Positions 17,498-26,520 of a DNA stretch of 58,378 nucleotides are shown in pieces (position 1 is the stretch's first letter; the number at the start of each line of letters is the position of its first letter). The translations under genes were made by a program, and so were the position numbers. The stretch comes from an uncultured candidate division WPS-2 bacterium (GTDB taxonomy: Bacteria > Vulcanimicrobiota > Vulcanimicrobiia > Vulcanimicrobiales > Vulcanimicrobiaceae). Under the pieces are notes generated by a model, which was given only the letters and a program-made list of their open reading frames with translations, was not told where the DNA came from and did not search any database. Location: positions 1 to 58,378 of the forward strand of contig CALEYW010000095.1 of assembly GCA_937927945.1 (NCBI GenBank), written 5' to 3'.

Positions 17498-19228
17498 ATG
17501 CGCGTGCTGCCGTCCGCGAACGATCATTTCGACGCCGTCGTCATCGGGTCGGGCTTCGGCGGTTCGGTCATGGCGTACCGGCTCGCCGACGCGGGGAAGC
17601 GGGTCTGTGTCCTCGAGCGCGGGAAGCGCTATCCGCCCGGATCGTTCGCCAGAACGCCGGTCGAGCTGCGGCACAATTTTTGGCGACCCAAGAAGCGAGA
17701 TTACGGCCTCTTCGACGTCTGGTCGTTCGACCACATCGAAGCCGTGGTGTCGGCTGGTGTCGGCGGCGGGTCACTCATCTACGGGAACGTTCTGATCCGC
17801 AAGGACGAGCAATGGTTCGCTCCTGACGAGGGCTGGCCCGTCACGCGGCAAGATCTGGAGCCGCACTATGACGCGGTCGAATGCATGCTCGGTCCGCAAG
17901 TCTATCCGCACGCCTATCGGCACGACAACAAAACCGCTGCGATGGGACGTGCGGCGGACGAGCTCCGGATCGGTCGAACGACGTACGACGACGTCAATCC
18001 GAAGATTGCGCAGTGGTATCTGCCGCTGCTGGCCGTGACCTTCACGAACGGGCGCGAGCCGCCGCGTCCCGGCCAGGCGATTCCAGGCAGCGATTGCAAC
18101 ATTCACGGCGCGCTGCGGCAGACGTGTCGCCTCTGCGGAGAGTGCGACGTCGGCTGCAACTACGGATCGAAGAACACGCTCGATTACAACTACCTCAGCG
18201 CCGCGGCCGTGCGGCGGGCCCTCATCTGCGAACTCTGCGAAGCGAAGACGATCGCTCCGGTGCGTTGCGACGGGCGGACGGCGTATCAGGTAACGTTCGT
18301 AGCGCACGATCCCGATGACCCCACGGATGCCGCGCGCCGGCCGCGCATCGCGATCACGTGCGATCGGCTGATTCTCGCTTGCGGCACGCTCGGGACGACG
18401 CTGCTCTTGTTGCGGAACCGCGACAACCTGCCCAACCTGAGTTCCGCGCTCGGGAAAGGTTTCAGCGGAAACGGAGACTATCTCGCGTTCGCGCGACACT
18501 GCACGAAGCGCGAACATGGAACTCGAAAGCCGGTCCCGCTGAACGCCTCGCGTGCTCCGGTGATCACCAGCACGTTTCGCTTTCCGGATCGGCTCGACGG
18601 AGGTTCGGAGGACGGGCGCGGATTCTACTTGCAGGACGCCGGTTACCCGCTCCTCGGAGACTATCTTTGGGAGGCACTCGAACCGGTGCACGTCTTCCGC
18701 CGCATGCTCAAGTTCGCATGGAAGCGAATAGCGGCGAAGATCTGGCACCGGTCCCAAACCGAGCTGGGAGCGCAACTCGAAGGCGTCATCGGTGACGCCG
18801 CTCCGTCGTTATCGTCGATGCCGCTGCTCGGATTCGGCCGCGACATCCCGGATGGTGAGATGACGCTGCGAGGGTCCCGGCTCCAAATATCGTGGCGAAC
18901 GACGGCTTCGAAGGAGTACCTCGATCGCGTCGATCCGCAAGCACGTGCGGTCGCCGAAGCGCTCGGCGGGCGTTACGGCCAGAATCCGCTGACCAGAGCC
19001 TTCAACCGACTCATCACGGTACATCCCCTTGGCGGGTGCCGCATGGGACGAAGCGTGCAGGATGCAGTCGTGGACTCGAGCGGCGAAGTCTTCAACTATC
19101 CGGGACTGTACGTCGCCGACGGATCGGTGATGCCCGGTCCCGTCGGTGCGAATCCCAGCTTCACGATTGCGGCTCTGGCAGACCGGTTTGCGACCAAGAT
19201 GCTGGAGAAGGAGCGGCGAGGCGCATAG
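17498..19228 (+). CDS. GMC-family FAD oxidoreductase with ferredoxin-like cysteine motif
   Basis: 576 residues. The FAD-binding motif is VVIGSGFGGSVMAYRLADAG near residue 11, with SAGVGGGSLIYGNVL next. The C-terminal GMC segment has HPLGGCRMG and YVADGSVMPGPVGANPS. It resembles bacterial cholesterol-oxidase-like and alcohol-dehydrogenase members. Near residues 209-219 it has a C-x2-C-x2-C-x3-C motif (CRLCGECDVGC), the spacing of a 4Fe-4S ligand set, followed by Asn instead of the usual Pro. No signal peptide is visible. Substrate unknown. GGAAGG precedes the ATG; the gene is convergent with the next, 19 bp away. Confidence 0.85.
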   Translation: MRVLPSANDHFDAVVIGSGFGGSVMAYRLADAGKRVCVLERGKRYPPGSFARTPVELRHNFWRPKKRDYGLFDVWSFDHIEAVVSAGVGGGSLIYGNVLIRKDEQWFAPDEGWPVTRQDLEPHYDAVECMLGPQVYPHAYRHDNKTAAMGRAADELRIGRTTYDDVNPKIAQWYLPLLAVTFTNGREPPRPGQAIPGSDCNIHGALRQTCRLCGECDVGCNYGSKNTLDYNYLSAAAVRRALICELCEAKTIAPVRCDGRTAYQVTFVAHDPDDPTDAARRPRIAITCDRLILACGTLGTTLLLLRNRDNLPNLSSALGKGFSGNGDYLAFARHCTKREHGTRKPVPLNASRAPVITSTFRFPDRLDGGSEDGRGFYLQDAGYPLLGDYLWEALEPVHVFRRMLKFAWKRIAAKIWHRSQTELGAQLEGVIGDAAPSLSSMPLLGFGRDIPDGEMTLRGSRLQISWRTTASKEYLDRVDPQARAVAEALGGRYGQNPLTRAFNRLITVHPLGGCRMGRSVQDAVVDSSGEVFNYPGLYVADGSVMPGPVGANPSFTIAALADRFATKMLEKERRGA

Positions 19229-19247
19229 AATCGCCGCCTCGGTTCGA

Positions 19248-20876
19248 TTACGAGATCACATCGCGTCCCTGCGGATGCCACCATTCGCGTTGTGCCGCTT
19301 CGAATCGGCGCTGTGGGTGCGCCGGAGTCACATCGGCCGGCTCGGTAAACGCTAACCCCGAAGTGACGACGTCGAGCGCACCGATGTCTCCCGAGCGGGT
19401 GCGCGACCAGAACCATCCGTCGTCGAGGTAATCTTCGTGCGTTATCGGCCGCCATGGAAACCATCTGCCGAAGCGTTGCCGGTTTTCGGCGACGAGCCGG
19501 CCGATGAAACGCCGGCCGCTGCGCCGTGCCTCCTCTCGAATTGCCATTCGATGCCTCTGCGCTGCCGAAGGTGGTTCTCCCGGGAGCACAAACGAGCGAT
19601 AAGACGCGATGCTGTCGGCGATGATGTCCGAGAAGTACCAGCAGTTCAGCCAATAGATGCCGTTCGACGCAACGCTCCCTTGGAGACTGCCACGGTCGGC
19701 CGTAAAGAGCGCGCCGTAGAGGTCGCTGCGCCACTCGTCGTAGCGCGCAGAGAACGTCGGATGCATGGCCTCGAAAAAATACTTGGTCTTCTCGAGAGAC
19801 GTCCCGAACGACACGAACCCGCGGAGCCGTTTGAAGTCGTGATCGAGGATGTTGCCTTCACGGGAGAGGTTGAAGAGGTGCAGCATGCCGTCCATCGCGA
19901 TCGTCGACCCCAAGCTATGGGCCAAGACGTAGACCCGGTCGTAGGCTGGACCATCGAGCGGGGTCCGAATGGTACTCTCGAGCGCGTCGATGAAGAGCGT
20001 CATGACCTGCTCGCGAGCGGCGAAAAGCGACGCGTTTTGGTCGCGGGTCATGTAGACCTGAACGGGTCCGAAAAAGTGCACCAAGAAGCCGCCCATCAGG
20101 GAGATGCCGATCTGGAATGCGGCAACCGCGCCGGCGAGAAGACCGACGGTACGCGCCGCGATCAACGACGAGCACCAAAGCCATCCGGCCGCCGCTATCA
20201 GGAAAAGCGCCGCCACGACGGCAAGCCTCGACCACAATTGGATCGGCTCTTTCAAAAGTTCGGAAGAGTTTTTCGCGATCGCGAACGAGGAGCGGACGGC
20301 CAGCACGAAGACATATGCGGCGATCAATCCTACCGCAAAAGCCGCGAGAAGACGAGGCTGTCGCCACGCAGGCTCATCGCTGCCGCCGGGCGGGGGGATG
20401 CCGCGCCACGCGTACGCCGCCGCGACGACGGCACCACCCAGGAACGCGACCCCGAGTGCGACGGCCGCGATGACGATCGCGGCGTCGAACAGGGCCTTTG
20501 ACGGCTTCTCGCGACAGCGCGCCGTCGTATTGACCGGATTGACGACGGTCGTCAGCATCCAACGTAGGACCGCGCCGGCCGTCGTCTTCCCTCGCACGAG
20601 CGGACTCCAGTACACTTCCTGGACGTCGAAGAAGTCGTGCGCAGGTGCGCTGGAATCGTCATCTGCGCGGTGGACCCGTACTATCGGTGGTCCCTCGATC
20701 GCTGACGGCTCGGCGGTTCGCGCGGTACGGGAGAAGACGGCGCTCATGGTCCACGAACCAGGTGCCGTGATGCGGTTGAGCCGATCGGTCAGCGCCGAAG
20801 CAACGTGATCTTGAAAGGCGTGCCGTACGATCGGCAATACGCCGTGAACGGCGAGAATCGCAATCCGCACCTGCAC
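19248..20876 (-). CDS. Membrane-embedded alpha/beta-hydrolase-like protein
   Basis: 542 residues from a GTG directly after the stop of the upstream regulator gene. The N-terminus IAILAVHGVLPIVRHAFQDH has the first strand and oxyanion turn of alpha/beta hydrolases (HG). Three to four hydrophobic helices follow at about residues 130-290. Then comes the nucleophile elbow YVLAHSLGSTIAMDGMLHL (Ser in A-H-S-L-G). A lipase-like or esterase-like activity at the inner membrane is likely; the catalytic acid and His cannot be placed with certainty. The coupling to a large STAND regulator is unusual for a hydrolase. Confidence 0.65.
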   Translation of the reverse strand: MQVRIAILAVHGVLPIVRHAFQDHVASALTDRLNRITAPGSWTMSAVFSRTARTAEPSAIEGPPIVRVHRADDDSSAPAHDFFDVQEVYWSPLVRGKTTAGAVLRWMLTTVVNPVNTTARCREKPSKALFDAAIVIAAVALGVAFLGGAVVAAAYAWRGIPPPGGSDEPAWRQPRLLAAFAVGLIAAYVFVLAVRSSFAIAKNSSELLKEPIQLWSRLAVVAALFLIAAAGWLWCSSLIAARTVGLLAGAVAAFQIGISLMGGFLVHFFGPVQVYMTRDQNASLFAAREQVMTLFIDALESTIRTPLDGPAYDRVYVLAHSLGSTIAMDGMLHLFNLSREGNILDHDFKRLRGFVSFGTSLEKTKYFFEAMHPTFSARYDEWRSDLYGALFTADRGSLQGSVASNGIYWLNCWYFSDIIADSIASYRSFVLPGEPPSAAQRHRMAIREEARRSGRRFIGRLVAENRQRFGRWFPWRPITHEDYLDDGWFWSRTRSGDIGALDVVTSGLAFTEPADVTPAHPQRRFEAAQREWWHPQGRDVIS

Positions 20877-23798
20877 TCACCTCACAAGACGGGGGCGAAG
20901 AGCGACCGGCCCCGCACCGGTCCCGCCCGTACGGCCTCGAACGAGCGCGGTGACGTGATCGGAGGGCTCGCAGTCGAATTCGAGCCGCAAATGGCGGCAG
21001 TACTGTCGATAGCGTCGCAGCGCTGCGGCGCGATCTCCCATTCGCAAATGCGCCGCGATGGCGATCTCGTGAGCCGGCTCGTCGAACGGATCGTACTCGA
21101 TGATCGTCTGTGCGACGTCGAGGGCCTCTGAAAAGTCGCCGCGGTCGAAAGCATCCTTCGCGAGCCGTTGCCCAGCCTCGGATCGAAGCTCGTCGATGAA
21201 CCGTTCGGTCGACGCGAACCATTCCCACGAAGCAATTCGCGAAGGCATCCTGCAGCAGAGCTGCTCGTACAGCACGACGATTGCGTGACGGTCGGCGGCG
21301 GAAAGGACCCCGCTCGCTCGCAGCGCGGGGACGCGGTCACGGATCTCCCACAAATCGACTCGGGCTTCGTCGCATAGCTGAAATCCGTCTCGCGTTCGCA
21401 CGATCGCGCCTTCGTCGTTCAGGCGCTGCCGTAAGCGGTGCAGGCAGACGCTCAACGCATTGCGAGCCGCGGTCTCGTCGAGGTCGGGCCACAGCTGATC
21501 GACGATCGATTCTGCCGCGACCGTTTGACGGCGAACCGCCAGAACGAATAATAGCGCGAGCTCACGGTTCGGAAGGGTGCGCTCGCTCCCGCCGGACCGC
21601 ACCGCCCCTCGCAAGACCTCGATTTGGAGGCGCGGAGCGGCTCCGAGTCGTTCAACGCCAATTCGCTTCTCGGCGAAGGCGCCCAGCATGCCGGTGTGCG
21701 GGCGACCGTCCGTGATGTCGCGGACGGCACTCTGTAGGGGAGGCGAATCGATCAGCGCTGCCGCTTTGCGGGCGCGTTCCTGCAGATCGGTTCGTTCGTC
21801 CGCGTCAGAGACGGCAGCGAGCGCGAGGAACGCGAGGACGGTGAGGAACGGCGCGCCGTAGCGGACACTGAGGTCGACGGCGCTCCGAGCGTGCCGTACG
21901 GCGTCCTCCGCGTCCGCCGCGTCACCGTAGGCGATCAAGTCGCCGCAGATGACCCAGCGCGGCATGTCAGCGCTCTGCGGTTGACCGAGGAACCCTTTTC
22001 GCAGGCAGTTGGCAAAGTATCGCAAGCCGCGGATGCCGTTGTCGTCTACCATTCGCGCGAGCTCGTGGCCGTATCTTGCATAGACGGCGTCCTCGCCTGC
22101 GAGCCACGCTCCAAACGCAGCCTCGGCATATCGCTGCGCGACGACGTTCCAGAGATCTGAGGGCATCGTCGCTCGAATCGCGCGATCCAGCAAGTCGCGC
22201 TCCCGCGGGCGGTCCCCAAGCGTGCGCGCGACCTCCGCTCCGAGCAGCATCAAGACGGCCGATCCCATGACGTCCATCGATCGGACGAGCGGTAAGGCAA
22301 TCGTAAGATCGGCTTCGGCGTCTCGGATGCTGCCGAGCCGTGCCGTGATCGTAGCCCGAAGATAGAGGACGTACCCGTGCAGCGGCGATTCCGGTGACTC
22401 CGGGATCGAGCTGCGCGGGGCGGTCGCCTCGATGAATGCTAAGGCTTCTTGGAACCTGCCGACGAAGCTCATGAAGAGCACGCGCATCGAGAAGATGAGA
22501 TATCGCTTTTCGAGCGGCGTGTCCCCAGAGAGGCCGTTCCAGACCTCGGTCGTTTCGGCGAGCAGTTCCGCGCTGTCCGAGGAGTACATTTTCAAGAGCG
22601 CGCTGCACGCCCAAAGCGTAGGGTGGCGCTTGACCAGGCTGGGTTCGAGCCCCGCAAGAACGCGCGCGTATCGCATCGACGGCGCGTGATAGCGCGCGAG
22701 CGGGACGCCTTCCAAGACGCGCGCAGCTTCGGCGTGAGCCTGGTTGGCATAGTGCAGCTCGGCGGCGCGGATCAAATCGCCGGCGGCTTCGAATGCCGTC
22801 GCGGTCTCGTGAAGCAGCGGTCCGCGCTTCACGCCTTCACGCACGAGGAGCATCGCGGAGATCAATGGGTGAACGATAAACGTGTTTGCCGTAGAGCGGC
22901 TCACGAAGGGCGAAGAGCGCTCGAAGGCAGCGAAGTTCAAACCCGCGTCGGGTTTCTTCGTCGCAAGCTCGACGTCGAGCTCGGTGGCGTCGGGGATGAA
23001 TGCGGCCGCGACGAGCGCTTCGAAAACGTCTGTGTCGAGGCGCGCGAGCACTTGATCGGCCAAGTACTCGTGAATGTCTTCGAAGGCGATGTCGTCGAGT
23101 TGCCCGAGCAACGCTTCCAGCCGTTTCTCCTGGGCGAAACGCGCCAACAGCAGTACCGCGATAGGCCACCCCTGTGAAACGGCTTGGACTCGCTCGACGA
23201 TCGACGCCTCGACGGATAAGGGCGCGAAGATCTCCCGTATCTCGTCGGGTCCGAAGGTGAGGTCCTCCGCGCGAAGTTTGGCGACGCGATGCGGAGCGGC
23301 AAAGCGGCTGAGGTGCAGACGCAAGTCTTCGCGGGAACAGATGACGATGCTTCGATGATTCGGGCAGCAACCCAGCAATCGAACGAAAAACTCGCGCGCG
23401 CTCGGCTCCGTCAGAAGATGTTCGGCATTTTCGAAGATCAACGTCGACGGCGCCGCAGCTGCCTGCCACGTCTCGAGAGCGAGGAGCGCGCGTTCAGGCT
23501 TCGCGGTTGCCTCGTCGGCAAGCATGAGCTGGCTTTGAATGAGGCTCGGCGTACGATCCGGTGATTCTTGCGCCAGGGCGGGAAGAAGTCTCTGCGCGAA
23601 ATCGAGATCGTCTCGAACGCCGGCACAATCGACGACCGATGAGACGGCGACCCCTCGTACGAGCTGGCGCGCCAGCGTCGATTTGCCGAAGCCTGCCGGA
23701 GCGTGTATGGCGACGAGCTTGAGCCGGGTGCAATCGAGCCTGGACAGCAAAGATCGCCGAATGATCTCCGTTGACTCAGCTTCAAAGAGGTCGTCCAT
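20877..23798 (-). CDS. STAND ATPase regulator with C-terminal DNA-binding and BTAD domains
   Basis: 973 residues from ATG 23798. Near residue 37 is a P-loop (APAGFGKSTLARQL) of a MalT/AfsR-like NTPase, with a Walker-B-like TLIFENAEHLL. Several hundred residues of tetratricopeptide-like helices follow. From about 735 there is an OmpR-type winged helix (PNRELALLFVLAVR ... LSVCLHRLRQRLND) and then a bacterial transcriptional activation domain ending near WEWFASTERFIDELR. The DNA-binding part is thus at the C-terminus, the reverse of AfsR. An in-frame GTG about 50 bases upstream, next to GGAGG, is an alternative start. The gene is divergent from a small SARP-like regulator. Confidence 0.8.
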   Translation of the reverse strand: MDDLFEAESTEIIRRSLLSRLDCTRLKLVAIHAPAGFGKSTLARQLVRGVAVSSVVDCAGVRDDLDFAQRLLPALAQESPDRTPSLIQSQLMLADEATAKPERALLALETWQAAAAPSTLIFENAEHLLTEPSAREFFVRLLGCCPNHRSIVICSREDLRLHLSRFAAPHRVAKLRAEDLTFGPDEIREIFAPLSVEASIVERVQAVSQGWPIAVLLLARFAQEKRLEALLGQLDDIAFEDIHEYLADQVLARLDTDVFEALVAAAFIPDATELDVELATKKPDAGLNFAAFERSSPFVSRSTANTFIVHPLISAMLLVREGVKRGPLLHETATAFEAAGDLIRAAELHYANQAHAEAARVLEGVPLARYHAPSMRYARVLAGLEPSLVKRHPTLWACSALLKMYSSDSAELLAETTEVWNGLSGDTPLEKRYLIFSMRVLFMSFVGRFQEALAFIEATAPRSSIPESPESPLHGYVLYLRATITARLGSIRDAEADLTIALPLVRSMDVMGSAVLMLLGAEVARTLGDRPRERDLLDRAIRATMPSDLWNVVAQRYAEAAFGAWLAGEDAVYARYGHELARMVDDNGIRGLRYFANCLRKGFLGQPQSADMPRWVICGDLIAYGDAADAEDAVRHARSAVDLSVRYGAPFLTVLAFLALAAVSDADERTDLQERARKAAALIDSPPLQSAVRDITDGRPHTGMLGAFAEKRIGVERLGAAPRLQIEVLRGAVRSGGSERTLPNRELALLFVLAVRRQTVAAESIVDQLWPDLDETAARNALSVCLHRLRQRLNDEGAIVRTRDGFQLCDEARVDLWEIRDRVPALRASGVLSAADRHAIVVLYEQLCCRMPSRIASWEWFASTERFIDELRSEAGQRLAKDAFDRGDFSEALDVAQTIIEYDPFDEPAHEIAIAAHLRMGDRAAALRRYRQYCRHLRLEFDCEPSDHVTALVRGRTGGTGAGPVALRPRLVR

Positions 23799-24033
23799 GT
23801 CGGCCGCCGCCCGTGGTGCCCGGAGTTCCTCCAGCGCTCCCTTCACGAGCCGGGGACATCCTGCGGGGCAGTCTCTCGGCTGTTTGTCTACTCTAAGGGC
23901 CCGGGGGCGCACTTCTCGCCGTAAGTCTGGTGTAAGGTGCGCGCCCGCGGGCGTAAGCCGCGCGATACGCAGTCTCTCTATCGTGTAGTCGTCGGCGCGT
24001 CCGGCGCCGGAACGCAACTCGAGGGAGGTCGAT

Positions 24034-24825
24034 ATGATCGACGCGATGCGTCTCGCGCGAGGCGGAGCTGAGGTGCTCACCATGGTCCACGCGGCCACGG
24101 CAACGGTGCGGCATGGTGGTGCGCCAGTCGACCTGAGCTGGCGCGAGCGGAAGTTGGCGATCGCGATCGCCTCTGCGCCTCGGGCCGTCCTCACCGAGAC
24201 GCTCGCTCGACTGCTCTTTCCCGATCGTGACGACGAGGATGCCGGCAAGACCGTCAAGGTGTACGTCTACCGGCTCCGGCGGCGGATTGCCGCGGACTTC
24301 GTGGTGCGGCGTGACGGCGGTTACGCGCTCGGACCTCACGTTGCCGTCGATATCGTGCAGGCGCAGCAGATCATCCAGCAGTTGTCCCGAGACGACGCCG
24401 CGCTCGACGACGATCGACGCCGCTGCATCCTCGACCTCGCGCGGGAGCTCAGGTCTGAGTGTCCTACCGCGTTGCTGGAGTCTGAGTGGTGCGAGGCGAT
24501 CGCGCGCCGTTCGCGGCGCTTGGGCCACGATTTGGCGATGGCGGTCGGAGGGAACGCCGCCAGGCACGGTGCGTATCGCGCAGCTTGCAGCATCGGCCAG
24601 GAGCTCACCTACGAAGACCCGTGCGACGAGGAGGCTTGGGAGCTCCTGATCCGCGCGCAGTTGGGGCACGGCGAGCACGCGGCAGCATTTCGAAATTTTC
24701 GCTGCTACGAAACGATGCTGGCCCAAGAGCTCGACGCCGCGCCGTCCGTACACGTGCGCAAGCTCATCCACGATGCGCGCATAGAGTTGCACGCTGCCTC
24801 GAAACTGAGAATTCGTTCGCAATAG
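24034..24825 (+). CDS. SARP-like regulator (winged helix plus BTAD)
   Basis: 263 residues. The N-terminal 95 residues form an OmpR-type winged helix (LSWRERKLAIAIASAP ... KTVKVYVYRLRRRIAADFVV, then a GGYALG wing). The rest is a helical BTAD with YEDPCDEEAWELLIRAQLGH and FRCYETMLAQELDAAPSVHV. No NTPase or sensor domain is attached, so activity may depend on a partner, conceivably the divergent STAND regulator whose C-terminus has the same architecture. GGGAGG lies seven bases before the ATG. The 235-bp gap upstream must hold both promoters. Confidence 0.8.
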   Translation: MIDAMRLARGGAEVLTMVHAATATVRHGGAPVDLSWRERKLAIAIASAPRAVLTETLARLLFPDRDDEDAGKTVKVYVYRLRRRIAADFVVRRDGGYALGPHVAVDIVQAQQIIQQLSRDDAALDDDRRRCILDLARELRSECPTALLESEWCEAIARRSRRLGHDLAMAVGGNAARHGAYRAACSIGQELTYEDPCDEEAWELLIRAQLGHGEHAAAFRNFRCYETMLAQELDAAPSVHVRKLIHDARIELHAASKLRIRSQ

Positions 24826-24844
24826 AGGTCTGCCGCATCTCTGT

Positions 24845-24860
24845 TGAGAAGCGATTATCA
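24845..24860. promoter_or_regulatory. Fur/Zur-like operator in front of the metal transporter
   Basis: TGAGAAGCGATTATCA is an imperfect inverted repeat (TGAGAA / TTATCA, 5 of 6). The right half ATTATCA equals the Fur-family half-site; the left half matches 5 of 7. The gap is two bases where the classical 7-1-7 has one. It ends two bases before the start codon of the binding-protein gene, so a bound repressor would block initiation. Confidence 0.4.
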
Positions 24861-24862
24861 TC

Positions 24863-25741
24863 GTGCTGTCTCGACTGGGCTTGCCGGCCATCGTCCTCGT
24901 CCTCACTGCGTGCGCGCCGCACGGTTCCCCATCGGACGGCCCGATCAGGGTGGTGGCGGCGGAAAATGTCTGGGGGAGCGTCGTCGCACAGATCGGCGGC
25001 GAACGGGTCCGCGTCCGCAGCATCGTCTCCGACCCCAATGCCGACCCGCACGAGTTCGAAAGCGACGTCGTCACCGCGCGAGCCGTTGCGGACGCACGGT
25101 ACGTCGTCATCAACGGTGCCGGGTATGACGCTTGGGCAGAGAAGCTGCTGGATGCGAACCCGGTAGCGCATCGGGATGTGCTCAGTGCGGGGGACGTCGT
25201 CGGCAAGCGCCCCGGCGACAATCCGCATCTCTGGTACGAACCCGGCTACGTCCAGCGCGTCGCAGACCGCATCGCCGCCGATCTGTCGCGCATCGATCCC
25301 GCGGGCCGTGCGTACTTTCGCAGCCGTCGCGACCGGTTCGCGCGCGACTGCGCGCCGTACCGCGCCCGCATCGCCGCCATCCGCATGCGCTTCGCGAAGA
25401 AGCCCCTCGGCGCGACGGAAGACGTCGTGGCGTATCTCACTGCCGCGGCCGGGCTCGACCTCACGACGCCGACCGCGTTCATGCAGGCGGTCGCGAACGG
25501 TACCGAGCCGCCGACCGGCGCGCTGCTGCAGCTTCACCGTCAGCTCGATTCGCACGCGATCCGCGTCCTGCTCTACAACGTTCAAACGTCGACGTCGGTG
25601 ACCAGCGACATCCGCGCACGCGCTCGTGCGAGCCGCATTCCGGTCGTGACGGTCACCGAAACGATCGTTCCACCGGACGGCCGCTTTGAGGACTGGCAGC
25701 TCGATCAGACGCGTCGCCTAGAAGCGGCGCTGAAGTCGTGA
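24863..25741 (+). CDS. Metal ABC transporter substrate-binding lipoprotein (ZnuA/cluster 9 type)
   Basis: 292 residues from a GTG needed to keep the signal peptide. The lipobox is LTAC (Cys near 18). Cluster 9 metal-binding segments are present: DPNADPHEFE (first His), DNPHLWYEPG (second His), ATEDVVAYL in the helix where many members have a His, and TVTETIVPPDG near the C-terminus (Glu ligand). The His-rich loop of high-capacity ZnuA is missing. It captures Zn2+ or Mn2+ in the periplasm. No clear ribosome site exists; the Fur-like palindrome occupies that position. The stop overlaps the ATPase start. Confidence 0.85.
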   Translation: MLSRLGLPAIVLVLTACAPHGSPSDGPIRVVAAENVWGSVVAQIGGERVRVRSIVSDPNADPHEFESDVVTARAVADARYVVINGAGYDAWAEKLLDANPVAHRDVLSAGDVVGKRPGDNPHLWYEPGYVQRVADRIAADLSRIDPAGRAYFRSRRDRFARDCAPYRARIAAIRMRFAKKPLGATEDVVAYLTAAAGLDLTTPTAFMQAVANGTEPPTGALLQLHRQLDSHAIRVLLYNVQTSTSVTSDIRARARASRIPVVTVTETIVPPDGRFEDWQLDQTRRLEAALKS

Positions 25742-26520
25742 ACGCGGCCGTCGAAGTCGCGGACGCCGGCATCCGCTTTGGCGACCGTTGGATCTGGAGA
25801 CACGCGTCCTTCACGATCGAGCCGGGATCGTTCGTGGCGATCGTGGGTCCGAACGGCGCCGGAAAGTCGACGTTGCTGAAGGGTCTGTTGGGCCTGCTCC
25901 CGCCGACCGAAGGGCGCATCCTGGTGCAAAACAGCGTCCCGCGACGCGGCGATCCGGCGATCGGATATATGCCGCAGGCGCGCTCGATCGAACCGGAACT
26001 CGCGATCCGCGGCTGCGACATCGTCCGCTTCGGCGTCGACGGCTTTCGCTGGGGGATTCCGTTACCGGGCATGCGCGAGAGGGATCGCCGCAAGCGCGTA
26101 GAGCGCGCCGTCGAGGCCGTCGGCGCGCAGGGGTACGCGCATCGCCGGCTGGGGTCGCTCTCCGGAGGCGAGGCCCAACGCTTGTTCCTCGCGCAAGCCC
26201 TCGCCGGCGATCCCGATTTGCTGATCCTCGACGAGCCCCTCGCGAACCTCGACCTCGTCAATCGGGCAGCGATCACGGCACTCACGGCGGCGATCGCCCG
26301 GGAGCGCGGAATCGCCGTGCTGCTCGTCGCCCACGACGTCAACGGGCTGCTGCCGTACTTGGACACGCTCGTCTACGCCGCGAACGGGCGGATCGCGGCG
26401 GGCCGGCCCGCCGACGTCGTCACGACCGCGGCGTTGAGCCGTATCTACGACGCGCACGTCGAGGTCTTGGTCGACAGCCAAGGTCGGCGCTTCGTGGTCG
26501 CACCCGACCCGGCATCGTGA
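25738..26520 (+). CDS. Metal ABC transporter ATPase (ZnuC/MntB type)
   Basis: 260 residues with a full cassette: Walker A GPNGAGKST, Q-loop region GYMPQARSIE, signature LSGGEAQRLFLAQALAGDPD, Walker B LLILDEPLANLD and H-loop LLVAHDVNGL. It powers import by the adjacent permease. GTG start, 4-bp overlap with the binding protein and with the permease. Confidence 0.9.
   Translation: MNAAVEVADAGIRFGDRWIWRHASFTIEPGSFVAIVGPNGAGKSTLLKGLLGLLPPTEGRILVQNSVPRRGDPAIGYMPQARSIEPELAIRGCDIVRFGVDGFRWGIPLPGMRERDRRKRVERAVEAVGAQGYAHRRLGSLSGGEAQRLFLAQALAGDPDLLILDEPLANLDLVNRAAITALTAAIARERGIAVLLVAHDVNGLLPYLDTLVYAANGRIAAGRPADVVTTAALSRIYDAHVEVLVDSQGRRFVVAPDPAS

Noticed and set aside
23799..24257. N-terminal extension of the STAND regulator
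   Set aside because: The extra 153 residues look random and would run into the start of the divergent SARP-like gene, which has its own ribosome site.
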